A stretch of DNA of 6,428 nucleotides. It comes from Fluviibacter sp039805865 (lineage in GTDB: Bacteria > Pseudomonadota > Gammaproteobacteria > Burkholderiales > Rhodocyclaceae). The translations under genes and the position numbers were made by a program. The DNA lies in NCBI GenBank assembly GCA_039805865.1, contig JBDLTI010000077.1:1-6428 (forward strand), read 5' to 3'. Below are positions 1-5,777 of the stretch, piece after piece. Every line of letters begins with the position of its first letter. The stretch's first letter is position 1. The notes under the pieces are model-generated. The model worked only from the letters and a program-made list of their open reading frames with translations. It was not told where the DNA came from and made no database searches.

Positions 1-4
1 CGTG

Positions 5-447
5 TGGGAAGTCGCCTAGGCAGCCGCTGCGTACCGCAAGGTGCGGGGAGGAAAGTCCGGGCTCCATTGAGCAGGATGCCGGCTAACGGCCGGGCACCGT
101 GAGGTGACGGAAAGTCCTACTGGAAGCAGTGGGCAGCAATGGTGAGTGTCTGAGTCCGGTTCGTCCCGTCTCATTGTTGCTGGCAACAGAAAGCAAACCG
201 CCGATGGCGTCAGACGCCAGGTAAGGGTGAAAGGGTGAGGTAAGAGCTCACCGCGTCCGGGGACAACGCCGGACGGCACGGTAAACCCCATCCGGAGCAA
301 GACCAAATAGGGAAGCATGGCGTGGCTCGCGTCGCTTCCGGGTAGGTTGCTTGAGCGTTTCGGTAACGGATCGCCTAGAGGAATGGCTGCCACGCAGCCG
401 GGTACGCCCGGTTGTGCACAGAACCCGGCTTATCGGGCGACTTTCCA
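5..447 (+). ncRNA. rnpB: RNase P RNA, bacterial type A
   Basis: This is the catalytic RNA of ribonuclease P, which with the RnpA protein removes 5' leaders from pre-tRNAs. The conserved cores are visible: GAGGAAAGTCCGGGCTCC at 48-65, AAGCAAACCGCCGATGG around 191-207, GGTAAGGGTGAAAGGGTG around 221-238, and ACAGAACCCGGCTTAT at 418-433. The terminal helix P1 pairs 5-16 with 436-447 (11 bases of GGGAAGTCGCC against GGCGACTTTCC plus an outer U-A pair), which sets the ends. P2 pairs 19-25 with 385-391. A short P3 hairpin at 30-45 has a GCAA loop, a P12-like stem pairs 254-260 with 269-275, a P17-like stem pairs 311-316 with 334-339, and a P18-like hairpin lies at 355-374 with a GTAA loop. GGTAA at 280-284 is the likely L15 element that binds the tRNA 3' CCA. 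A hairpin at about 398-411 with a TACG loop sits where P19 is found in many type A RNAs. The promoter must lie upstream of the window. Identification is essentially certain; exact mature ends are inferred from P1. Confidence 0.97.
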
Positions 448-470
448 ATCTGATTTTATTTAATTGATGA

Positions 471-504
471 ATCGCCATCCCAAAATAGGGGTGGCGATTT
501 TTTT
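471..504 (+). terminator. Intrinsic terminator of rnpB
   Basis: Seven perfect pairs join ATCGCCA (471-477) and TGGCGAT (492-498), extended by TCCC/GGGG (478-481 with 488-491, including one T-G wobble). The loop is AAAATA, and a run of seven T's (498-504) follows. It lies 24 bases past the P1 helix of rnpB. The intervening AT-rich tail (448-470) would be removed during 3' maturation, probably by RNase E-type cleavage (inference from E. coli). It should isolate rnpB transcription from the dcw cluster. Confidence 0.93.
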
Positions 505-525
505 GCGCTCAGCCAAAAATATTTT

Positions 526-534
526 TGTGGATAA
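526..534 (-). promoter_or_regulatory. Perfect-consensus DnaA box
   Basis: The + strand reads TGTGGATAA, the exact reverse complement of the high-affinity DnaA box TTATCCACA. It lies 22 bases after the rnpB terminator and about 145 bases upstream of the -35 element of the mraZ promoter. Weaker look-alikes are TGTGGGTTT at 539-547 (6 of 9 matches) and TATGGATAT at 591-599 (7 of 9), so this is one good site and not an origin-type cluster. A chance match is possible in AT-rich DNA. If functional, it could link replication initiation to division and cell wall gene expression (inference). Confidence 0.55.
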
Positions 535-555
535 CTTTGTGGGTTTTCTTAATCA

Positions 556-570
556 GGTACTTTAAGTGCC
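556..570. repeat. Imperfect 15-bp palindrome
   Basis: GGTACTT (556-562) and AAGTGCC (564-570) are inverted copies around a single central T, with one mismatch (a G-T pair if read as RNA). The size is typical of a dimeric repressor site, but no specific regulator is recognised and the element may be accidental. It lies about 100 bases upstream of the likely mraZ promoter. Confidence 0.25.
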
Positions 571-670
571 GATTTTGGTCCATTGATTTATATGGATATT
601 TTTTGTGACGATCAACTGCAAAAAGTGCGCTAACCCCTTGTTGTCATTAGAAAAAATGTGAAAAAAGACG

Positions 671-699
671 TTGACCTGGTTATTTTTGTTCTATAAAGT
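671..699 (+). promoter_or_regulatory. Likely sigma70 promoter of mraZ and the dcw cluster
   Basis: The -35 element TTGACC (671-676) matches 5 of 6 consensus bases. Two overlapping -10 candidates follow: TAAAGT (694-699) with an ideal 17-base spacer, and TATAAA (692-697) with a short 15-base spacer. Either predicts a transcript start near 704-708, giving a leader of about 60 bases before the mraZ ATG. The MraZ-type repeats begin inside or just after the -10 element, which is the expected place for an autorepressor. The start site is inferred, and further promoters inside the cluster are possible. Confidence 0.7.
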
Positions 700-723
700 G
701 GAAAAAAGTGGGGAAAAGTGGGA
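698..723 (+). promoter_or_regulatory. MraZ operator: three direct repeats at 10-bp spacing
   Basis: GTGGA (698-702), GTGGG (708-712) and GTGGG (718-722) recur at exactly 10 bp, each separated by 5 AT-rich bases. Read in the published MraZ-box form TGGGN, the units are TGGAA (699-703), TGGGG (709-713) and TGGGA (719-723), so the first carries one mismatch. In E. coli, MraZ binds TGGGN repeats with 5-bp spacing just downstream of the mraZ promoter and represses the operon. The position over the predicted -10 element and transcript start, directly before a mraZ gene, fits the same autoregulation. One helical turn per repeat places all sites on one DNA face, as expected for the ring-shaped MraZ oligomer. 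Confidence 0.85.
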
Positions 724-767
724 AACCGCTGATCCGAATCCTATTTCACAGGTCAACAAAAACGGTC

Positions 768-1244
768 ATGTCCTTTCAAGGTGCTATCGCTCTGACGCTT
801 GATGCCAAAGGTCGGCTCGCCATTCCGGCGCGTCACCGTGGCGCGCTGTCGGCTGCGTTGGCCGGGCGTGAAGTGACCGCCGAGTCTGGTGGTCTGATTC
901 TGACCGCGCACCCGCATAAGTGTTTACTGTTGTATCCAGAGCCTGCGTGGGCGCCGATTCGTGATCGCATCCTCAAGGCGCCAAGTTTTGATACGCGTTC
1001 CGCAGCGCTCAAGCGCGTGCTGATTGGTAATGCCCGTGAAGAAGCGATGGATTCGGCAGGTCGTTTGCTGGTGGCCCCAGAGCTGCGTGAATTTGCTGGT
1101 CTGGAACGTAAGGTGTGGATGGTGGGTCTAGGTTCGCACTTCGAATTGTGGAGCGATGCCGGTTGGCAAGCTCAAAATGCAGCCGCTGTAGAGGTGCTGC
1201 AATCTGCTGAGCCGCCTGCCGGCTTCGAGGACTTCGCACTGTGA
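768..1244 (+). CDS. mraZ: Transcriptional regulator MraZ
   Basis: MraZ is a small DNA-binding protein of the SpoVT/AbrB fold that oligomerises into a ring and, in E. coli, represses its own operon, the first genes of the dcw cluster. The product is 158 residues, close to the 152 of E. coli. Both characteristic DxxxR repeats are present: D12-A-K-G-R16 in the first half and D95-S-A-G-R99 in the second. The segment CLLLYP (52-57) is also typical. The ATG at 768 was chosen because the family begins within a few residues of FQGA and this is the last methionine before it; an upstream in-frame GTG at 708 lies within the operator repeats and predicted transcript start and would add 20 residues of no family resemblance. 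No good Shine-Dalgarno sequence precedes the ATG (only CAGG at 749-752, too distant), so initiation may be modest. The stop overlaps the start of rsmH. Confidence 0.96.
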   Translation: MSFQGAIALTLDAKGRLAIPARHRGALSAALAGREVTAESGGLILTAHPHKCLLLYPEPAWAPIRDRILKAPSFDTRSAALKRVLIGNAREEAMDSAGRLLVAPELREFAGLERKVWMVGLGSHFELWSDAGWQAQNAAAVEVLQSAEPPAGFEDFAL

Positions 1245-2248
1245 TGAACCGCGTCGAGGTGAGTAGCCCTACGCCTCGCGCCCCCAGTGTCTCCGCCGCC
1301 TCTGCAGAATCAGTCAGTCCTGTGTCCGAATTTCATCAAACCGTATTGCTCGACGAAGCCGTTGAGGCGTTGGCAATTCGTCCGGATGGTTGCTATATCG
1401 ACGCTACCTTTGGTCGAGGCGGTCATTCCCGAAAGATTCTGTCGCAGCTCGGCCCGCAAGGTCGGCTGTTGTCGCTCGATCGTGACCCGCAGGCGATTGC
1501 TGCGGGCGCCTTGTTCAATGACCCGCGTTTTACGCTGGCGCACACAGCGTTTGCAGGAATGGCGCAAGCAGCGGCGGATGCTGGTATGACGCAGGTCGAC
1601 GGCGTGTTGTTCGACCTGGGTTTGTCATCGCCACAGCTGGATACGGCATCGCGTGGATTTTCTTTCCGGTTCGATGCGCCCCTGGATATGCGCATGGACA
1701 CCACGCGTGGGCAAACAGCGGCGGACTGGTTGGCAGAAGTCGATGAAAAAACTTTGGCGGAGGTAATTAAGGACTATGGCGAAGAACGGTTTGCTGTCTC
1801 GATTGCAAAGAAGATTGTGGCTACTCGGACCGAGTGTCCTATCACCACAACAGGGGAGCTTGCAGCGCTCGTACGTTCGTGCGTGCGCACCCGTGAGCCC
1901 GGCCAGGATGCGGCGACGCGCACCTTCCAGGCTGTACGGATTTATCTCAATCAAGAGCTCGGCCAGCTGGCGTTAACGCTGCCGCAGGCAATGGATCTGC
2001 TCAAGCCGGGTGGTCGCCTGGCAGTGATCAGTTTCCATTCGCTGGAAGATCGCGTGGTAAAGCGTTTCCTTCAGGTAGGTGCGAAACCGATTGAGCCGCC
2101 CAAGGGTGTACCGCTCACCGCCGCCCAGTTGCCTAAGCCCAAGCTTGCGGTGATTGGCAAGCCGGTGAAGGCAACTGCTGCAGAAGTGGCTGCTAACCCG
2201 CGTGCGCGTAGTGCCATTATGCGCATCGCAGAAAAGCTGGCGGCTTAA
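1244..2248 (+). CDS. rsmH: 16S rRNA (cytosine(1402)-N(4))-methyltransferase RsmH
   Basis: RsmH (MraW) uses S-adenosylmethionine to methylate N4 of C1402 in the decoding centre of 16S rRNA. Numbered from ATG 1244, the SAM-binding motif DATFGRGGHS is at 53-62, LDRDPQAI at 78-85, FDLGLSS at 123-129, DMRMD at 148-152, YGEERF at 178-183, RTFQAVRIYLNQEL at 226-239 and SFHSLEDR at 263-270: the full set of family motifs in order. The product is 334 residues against 313 in E. coli. The difference is mostly an N-terminal stretch of about 28 residues rich in Ser, Pro, Ala and Val before the usual FHQTVLLDEAV start. Either ATG 1244 (TGATG overlap with mraZ) or GTG 1241 may be used; GAGGA at 1227-1231 lies 9 bases before the GTG and 12 before the ATG. 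A later GTG at 1322 would remove the extension but has no ribosome binding site. Overlap with mraZ suggests translational coupling. Confidence 0.97.
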   Translation: MNRVEVSSPTPRAPSVSAASAESVSPVSEFHQTVLLDEAVEALAIRPDGCYIDATFGRGGHSRKILSQLGPQGRLLSLDRDPQAIAAGALFNDPRFTLAHTAFAGMAQAAADAGMTQVDGVLFDLGLSSPQLDTASRGFSFRFDAPLDMRMDTTRGQTAADWLAEVDEKTLAEVIKDYGEERFAVSIAKKIVATRTECPITTTGELAALVRSCVRTREPGQDAATRTFQAVRIYLNQELGQLALTLPQAMDLLKPGGRLAVISFHSLEDRVVKRFLQVGAKPIEPPKGVPLTAAQLPKPKLAVIGKPVKATAAEVAANPRARSAIMRIAEKLAA

Positions 2249-2250
2249 CC

Positions 2251-2517
2251 GTGCGTCGGCTCAATCTCCTCCTTATTGTTGTAGTGCTGGTGTCATCGAT
2301 TGGTGTTATTACCAGCCAGCATCAGGCACGCAAGCGTTTGCAGGCGCTGGAGCAGGAGCGGGATCGCACCAATAATCTGGACGTTGAGTTTGGTCAGCTT
2401 CAACTGGAGATGTCTTCCTGGGCAGCGCACACGCGCATTGAAAAGATCGCGCGTGAAAAGCTCGGCATGCAGCCGCCGGACATGAAGAAAGTGCAAAAGC
2501 TGGGAGGTGGGCAATGA
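2251..2517 (+). CDS. ftsL: Cell division protein FtsL
   Basis: FtsL is a small bitopic inner-membrane protein that joins FtsB and FtsQ in the divisome and helps activate the FtsW-FtsI septal synthase. The 88-residue product has the expected plan: a very short cytoplasmic start, a hydrophobic segment at about residues 4-21, then a periplasmic coiled-coil region (about 25-65) of mostly charged and Leu residues. The segments SQHQARKRLQAL and RIEKIAREKLGM resemble betaproteobacterial FtsL; FtsL is poorly conserved in general, so position between rsmH and ftsI adds weight. The start is GTG at 2251, two bases after the rsmH stop, with no clear ribosome binding site beyond GGCGG at 2239-2243, which suggests dependence on termination of rsmH translation. 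The stop overlaps the ftsI start as ATGA. Confidence 0.93.
   Translation: MRRLNLLLIVVVLVSSIGVITSQHQARKRLQALEQERDRTNNLDVEFGQLQLEMSSWAAHTRIEKIAREKLGMQPPDMKKVQKLGGGQ
2502..2508 (+). promoter_or_regulatory. Strong ribosome binding site for ftsI
   Basis: GGGAGGT lies within the end of ftsL and is followed after 5 bases by the ATG at 2514. It is the strongest Shine-Dalgarno match in the window and fixes the ftsI start at the ATGA overlap. It would allow ftsI to be translated more efficiently than the weakly initiated ftsL just upstream. Confidence 0.8.
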
Positions 2518-4274
2518 GTCGTAAAGACCATCGCTTTACCGAAAGCCCGGTGTTGAAAGACCAGCTCGCGAGCTGGCGTATTCATTTAGTATCGGCAGTA
2601 ATTTTTGGTGCGCTGCTGGCATTGGTCGGGCGCGCCTTTTATCTGCAGATGATCAATGAAGATTTTCTGCAGGCGCGGGGCGATGTGCGTTATCGCCGTG
2701 TGCTGGAAATTCCTGCATCGCGCGGCAAGATCCTCGATCGCCATGGCGACATGCTGGCGCAATCGACACCAATGCGCGCGGTTTGGGCAACGGCGGATGC
2801 CAAGCTGGATCCTGAGCAGTTAAAAGCGCTCGGAGATCTGCTGGAGATGAATCCGAAAGCGATTGAGAAGAAGCTGAACGGCGACAAAAACTTTGTCTAC
2901 CTGAAGCATCAGGTGTCGCCAGATGCTGCTGCGCGTATCGCAGCCTTGAAGCTGCCCGGTATCCAGATGGATCGCGAATACAGCCGCTTTTATCCCGCGG
3001 GTGACATGGTCGCGCACATGGTGGGTTTTACGGGTAAGGATGACAAAGGCCAGGAAGGTGTTGAGCTGGCATTTGAGTCACGACTCGTCGGTGCCAATGG
3101 TGAGCGCACCGTGATTAAAGATCGTCGTGGGCAGATCGTCGAAGAAGTCGGTTCAGAGCGTCCGCCACAGGACGGTGAAGATATCCAGTTGGCCATCGAT
3201 GCCAAGATTCAGTTCATTGCTTTCAATGCGCTGCGCAACGCTGCAGAAAAATTCAACGCCAAAGGCGGTAGCGCCATCGTAGCCGATATTAAAACGGGTG
3301 AAATTCTGGCGTTGGCCAACTGGCCAACCTATAACCCCAATAACCGTTCGCAGCTTTCCGGTGGTCAGCTGCGTAATCGCGCCGTGACCGATAGCTTTGA
3401 ACCGGGTTCGACCATGAAGCCGTTCATTGCAGCCTTGGCGCTGGATCGCGGCAAGTACAAGTTCGACTCCATCATCAATTGCGCGCCGGGCAAGATGACG
3501 ATTGGTACGGCAACGATTAGCGATGCCCATCCGCATGGCGCGTTGACCTTGGCGCAGGTGATTCAGAAGTCGTCGAATATCGGTGCAACGAAGATTGCAT
3601 TGGGCTTCCCCTCGGAAGATATGTGGACGATGTTCTCGAAGGTGGGATTTGGTAAGCCGCTAGGCCTGGGGTTCCCGGGTGAAGTGGGCGGCCGCTTGCG
3701 CCCATGGCAGACCTGGAAACCGATTGAACAGGCAACCATGTCATATGGCCACGGCATCTCCGTCACCGTAGTGCAATTAGCACATGCCTACATGGCGTTT
3801 GCGCGTGATGGTGACCTGGTACCGTTGTCGTTGCTGAAGACCAACGGGCAAGTGCCAGGCGTGCCGGTGTTTGCACCAGAGACATCGCGCCAGGTGCGTC
3901 TGATGCTGGAAATGGTTGTCAGCCCCGAAGGCACCGCGAAAAAAGCGGCTGTGCCGGGCTATCGCGTCGGTGGAAAAACGGGGACGGCGCATAAGCTGGT
4001 CGGTGGGCGTTATGCAAATAAATACCTGGCTTCCTTTGTAGGGATTGGCCCGATTTCAGATCCGCGCTTGGTTGTGGGTGTGGTGGTCGATGAGCCTATC
4101 GGTGCGCACTATGGTGGCGACGTGGCGGGCCCGGTGTTCTCGGAAGTCATGGGTGGCGCCTTGCGTACCCTAGGTGTGCCTCAGGACCAGGAATCGACGC
4201 CAGCCGCGCTGAAGGTATCTGCAACGCCTGCTGAACCAACAGCAGCGCCGGCCAAAAAGAAGGGGGCGCACTAA
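2514..4274 (+). CDS. ftsI: Peptidoglycan D,D-transpeptidase FtsI (penicillin-binding protein 3)
   Basis: FtsI is the septal class B penicillin-binding protein; it crosslinks stem peptides of new septal peptidoglycan with FtsW as glycosyltransferase partner and is a beta-lactam target. The product has 586 residues (588 in E. coli). A short positively charged cytoplasmic start is followed by one membrane anchor at about 24-45. The pedestal or dimerisation domain holds the class B signature SRGKILDRHG (69-78). The transpeptidase domain has all three active-site motifs: S299-T-M-K302 with the acylated serine S299, S353-S-N355, and K488-T-G490, matching the E. coli spacing closely (S307, S359-S-N, K494-T-G). 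The last 25 or so residues are an Ala/Pro/Lys-rich, probably disordered tail. The start is set by the ATGA overlap with ftsL and the strong ribosome binding site. The stop overlaps the murE start (TAATG). Confidence 0.98.
   Translation: MSRKDHRFTESPVLKDQLASWRIHLVSAVIFGALLALVGRAFYLQMINEDFLQARGDVRYRRVLEIPASRGKILDRHGDMLAQSTPMRAVWATADAKLDPEQLKALGDLLEMNPKAIEKKLNGDKNFVYLKHQVSPDAAARIAALKLPGIQMDREYSRFYPAGDMVAHMVGFTGKDDKGQEGVELAFESRLVGANGERTVIKDRRGQIVEEVGSERPPQDGEDIQLAIDAKIQFIAFNALRNAAEKFNAKGGSAIVADIKTGEILALANWPTYNPNNRSQLSGGQLRNRAVTDSFEPGSTMKPFIAALALDRGKYKFDSIINCAPGKMTIGTATISDAHPHGALTLAQVIQKSSNIGATKIALGFPSEDMWTMFSKVGFGKPLGLGFPGEVGGRLRPWQTWKPIEQATMSYGHGISVTVVQLAHAYMAFARDGDLVPLSLLKTNGQVPGVPVFAPETSRQVRLMLEMVVSPEGTAKKAAVPGYRVGGKTGTAHKLVGGRYANKYLASFVGIGPISDPRLVVGVVVDEPIGAHYGGDVAGPVFSEVMGGALRTLGVPQDQESTPAALKVSATPAEPTAAPAKKKGAH
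4261..4266 (+). promoter_or_regulatory. Ribosome binding site for murE
   Basis: AGGGGG, inside the Lys-rich end of ftsI, lies 7 bases before the ATG at 4274 and supports that start. Because the murE ATG shares its A with the ftsI TAA stop, terminating ribosomes could reinitiate here. Confidence 0.65.
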
Positions 4275-5776
4275 TGACGCCGCTCTCGACGCGTGAAGAT
4301 GTGCTGAGCTGGGTGCTGGCTCAAGGGCTGCGGCCAACGGGCGTGTGTGCAGATAGCCGTCGCGTACGTGCGGGCGATCTCTATGTCGCCGAAGTTGCAG
4401 AAACCGGTGCGCGCGCAGTCTATGCGCGCGATGCATTGGCCAATGGTGCGTGTGCGGTATTGTGGTCAGATGATTTGCCATTGTGCGAAACCGAGTTCGG
4501 TAGCGCACCCGTCGTTGCAGTGAGTAACTTGCATGCCCTGGTCGGCCCGATTGCCCAGCAGGTCTACGGCAACCCGAGCACGCATTTGCGCGTCCTGGCG
4601 GTAACGGGCACAAACGGCAAGACGACGATTACTCAATGGCTGGCGCAGACGATGCCAGGGCGTTGTGCGGTCATTGGCACCCTCGGCGCGGGTTATCCGG
4701 ATGCGATGGTTGAAACCGGCTTTACTACGCCGGACGCAGCTCAATATGCCCACCTGTTAGCCGACTTTGTTGAAGATGGCGCAACCGCTTGTGCGGTTGA
4801 GGCCAGTTCGATTGGTATTGAAGAATCGCGCATGGCCGGTAGCGTTATTGATTGCGCCGTATTCACCAATCTGACGCGAGATCATCTGGATTACCACCGG
4901 ACGATGGCAGCCTATGCTGCGGCCAAGGCAAAATTGTTTGCATGGCCAGGGTTGCGTGCGGCGGTCATTAACTACGACGATGCCTTTGGCCAGACGCTGA
5001 TTGAACAAACCGCTGCAACACTGGTGGTGGGTTATGGGCTCAGTGCCCGGCCTCAAGGGCTGTCAGCTTCTGCGGGCTGGGTTGGCGCGGAATCTGTAGA
5101 AACAACGGCGCAAGGCATGAGTGCCACGCTGGTGTTTGGCGATGAACGCCTAGCATTTACGACACGGATTATCGGTCGTCATAATCTGTCGAACCTACTG
5201 GCCGTTGCGGCAGTGCTTAGTGCGCAAGGTCTGGCGCCGGCAGAGATTATTGTCGAGTTGGGTAAATTGCAACCACCGGCCGGACGCATGGCTTGTTTGG
5301 GTGGTAATGCTGCGCCGTTGGTGGTGGTCGATTATGCGCACACGCCGGATGCGCTTGCGAATATTCTCGTCGCGCTGCGTGATGTTACTCAGGCCCGAGG
5401 TGGCAAGCTCTTCTGCATATTTGGTTGCGGCGGCGATCGCGATCCGGGCAAGCGTCCGGAGATGGGTCTTGTTGCGGCTGCCGGTGCCGATATTATTTGC
5501 ATCACCTCGGATAACCCGCGTTGGGAATCGCCGGCCGATATTCTGCAAGCGATTGCTTTCGGAGCGCCATCGGCACGCATGATCGAAGATCGTGCACTGG
5601 CGATTCAGCAAGTCATTGCCGAAGCGGCTGCTGAAGATGTGGTGCTGCTCGCCGGTAAGGGCCATGAAACCGAGCAGGAAATTCGTGGTCAGCGTTACCC
5701 CTTTGATGATGCGATTCATGCCAAGGCAGCCTTAGCAGCCTGGAATGAGCGGCAGTTGGCCGGAGCAGAGGTCTGA
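4274..5776 (+). CDS. murE: UDP-N-acetylmuramoyl-L-alanyl-D-glutamate--2,6-diaminopimelate ligase MurE
   Basis: MurE is the cytoplasmic ATP-dependent Mur ligase that adds the third residue of the peptidoglycan stem peptide to UDP-MurNAc-L-Ala-D-Glu. The product has 500 residues (495 in E. coli). An N-terminal UDP-binding domain (D27-S-R29) precedes the ATP-binding central domain with the P-loop GTNGKTT at 112-118, TTP at 151-153, EASSIG at 176-181, FTNLTRDHLDYH at 197-208 and the lysine expected to be carbamylated at K218 (AAAK). The C-terminal domain has VVDYAHTPDAL (351-361), FGCGGDRDPGKRP (383-395), D413-N-P-R416 and GKGHE (461-465). DNPR is the signature for meso-diaminopimelate rather than lysine, implying a Gram-negative type peptidoglycan. 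Two details are less usual: Trp follows DNPR where I expect a small or polar residue, and the loop that is HQADGR in E. coli reads AETGAR here. The start follows AGGGGG and overlaps the ftsI stop; murF follows after one base. Confidence 0.97.
   Translation: MTPLSTREDVLSWVLAQGLRPTGVCADSRRVRAGDLYVAEVAETGARAVYARDALANGACAVLWSDDLPLCETEFGSAPVVAVSNLHALVGPIAQQVYGNPSTHLRVLAVTGTNGKTTITQWLAQTMPGRCAVIGTLGAGYPDAMVETGFTTPDAAQYAHLLADFVEDGATACAVEASSIGIEESRMAGSVIDCAVFTNLTRDHLDYHRTMAAYAAAKAKLFAWPGLRAAVINYDDAFGQTLIEQTAATLVVGYGLSARPQGLSASAGWVGAESVETTAQGMSATLVFGDERLAFTTRIIGRHNLSNLLAVAAVLSAQGLAPAEIIVELGKLQPPAGRMACLGGNAAPLVVVDYAHTPDALANILVALRDVTQARGGKLFCIFGCGGDRDPGKRPEMGLVAAAGADIICITSDNPRWESPADILQAIAFGAPSARMIEDRALAIQQVIAEAAAEDVVLLAGKGHETEQEIRGQRYPFDDAIHAKAALAAWNERQLAGAEV
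5767..5772 (+). promoter_or_regulatory. Ribosome binding site for murF
   Basis: AGAGGT at the end of murE lies 5 bases before the ATG at 5778 and 11 before the in-frame ATG at 5784. It favours the first ATG, which is one base past the murE stop; a third in-frame ATG at 5793 is too far from it. Confidence 0.6.
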
Positions 5777-5777
5777 T

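Larger units (their letters stand above)
505..767. other. AT-rich intergenic control region between rnpB and mraZ
   Basis: This 263-base stretch has no credible gene and is visibly more AT-rich than the flanking coding DNA, with many A and T runs. It contains a perfect DnaA box (526-534), an imperfect palindrome (556-570), a sigma70-like promoter (671-699), MraZ-type operator repeats (698-723) and one 9-bp inverted repeat (670-678 with 749-757). The long AT-rich part at 575-670 could act as an upstream promoter element or as a site for IHF or H-NS-like proteins, but no specific site is convincing. I see no riboswitch-like or attenuator-like structure in the leader (about 705-767). Confidence 0.8.

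Noticed and set aside
16..478. Minus-strand reading frames (125 and 76 codons) across the 5' region
   Set aside because: They lie antisense to the structurally conserved RNase P RNA, match no protein family I recognise, and their openness follows from the RNA's base composition.
641..669. Alternative promoter with TTGTCA at 641-646 as -35
   Set aside because: The bases at 16 to 18 spacing (A-rich, AAAGAC) do not form a -10 element; the TTGACC promoter at 671 is clearly better.
728..756. Possible divergent promoter on the minus strand (TTGACC at 756-751)
   Set aside because: At 17 bases the -10 position reads ATCAGC, a poor match, and there is no leftward gene to serve.
708..767. Upstream in-frame GTG start for mraZ adding 20 residues
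   Set aside because: The GTG lies inside the operator repeats and at the predicted transcript start, the added residues do not resemble MraZ, and the family begins at the methionine encoded at 768.
505..767. Replication origin or new RNA element in the rnpB-mraZ interval
   Set aside because: Only one good DnaA box is present, with no cluster or origin-linked gene, and no extended pairing suggesting a structured RNA beyond the terminator.
1256..1263. Shine-Dalgarno-like GAGGTGAG inside the 5' end of rsmH
   Set aside because: No ATG, GTG or TTG lies at a usable distance downstream in any frame that gives a plausible product, so it does not define a start.
5195..5719. Minus-strand open frame of 174 codons antisense to murE
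   Set aside because: It mirrors a strongly conserved region of murE, has no ribosome binding site or recognisable domain, and is a codon-bias shadow; the same holds for the antisense frames at 4170-4613 and 3153-3536.
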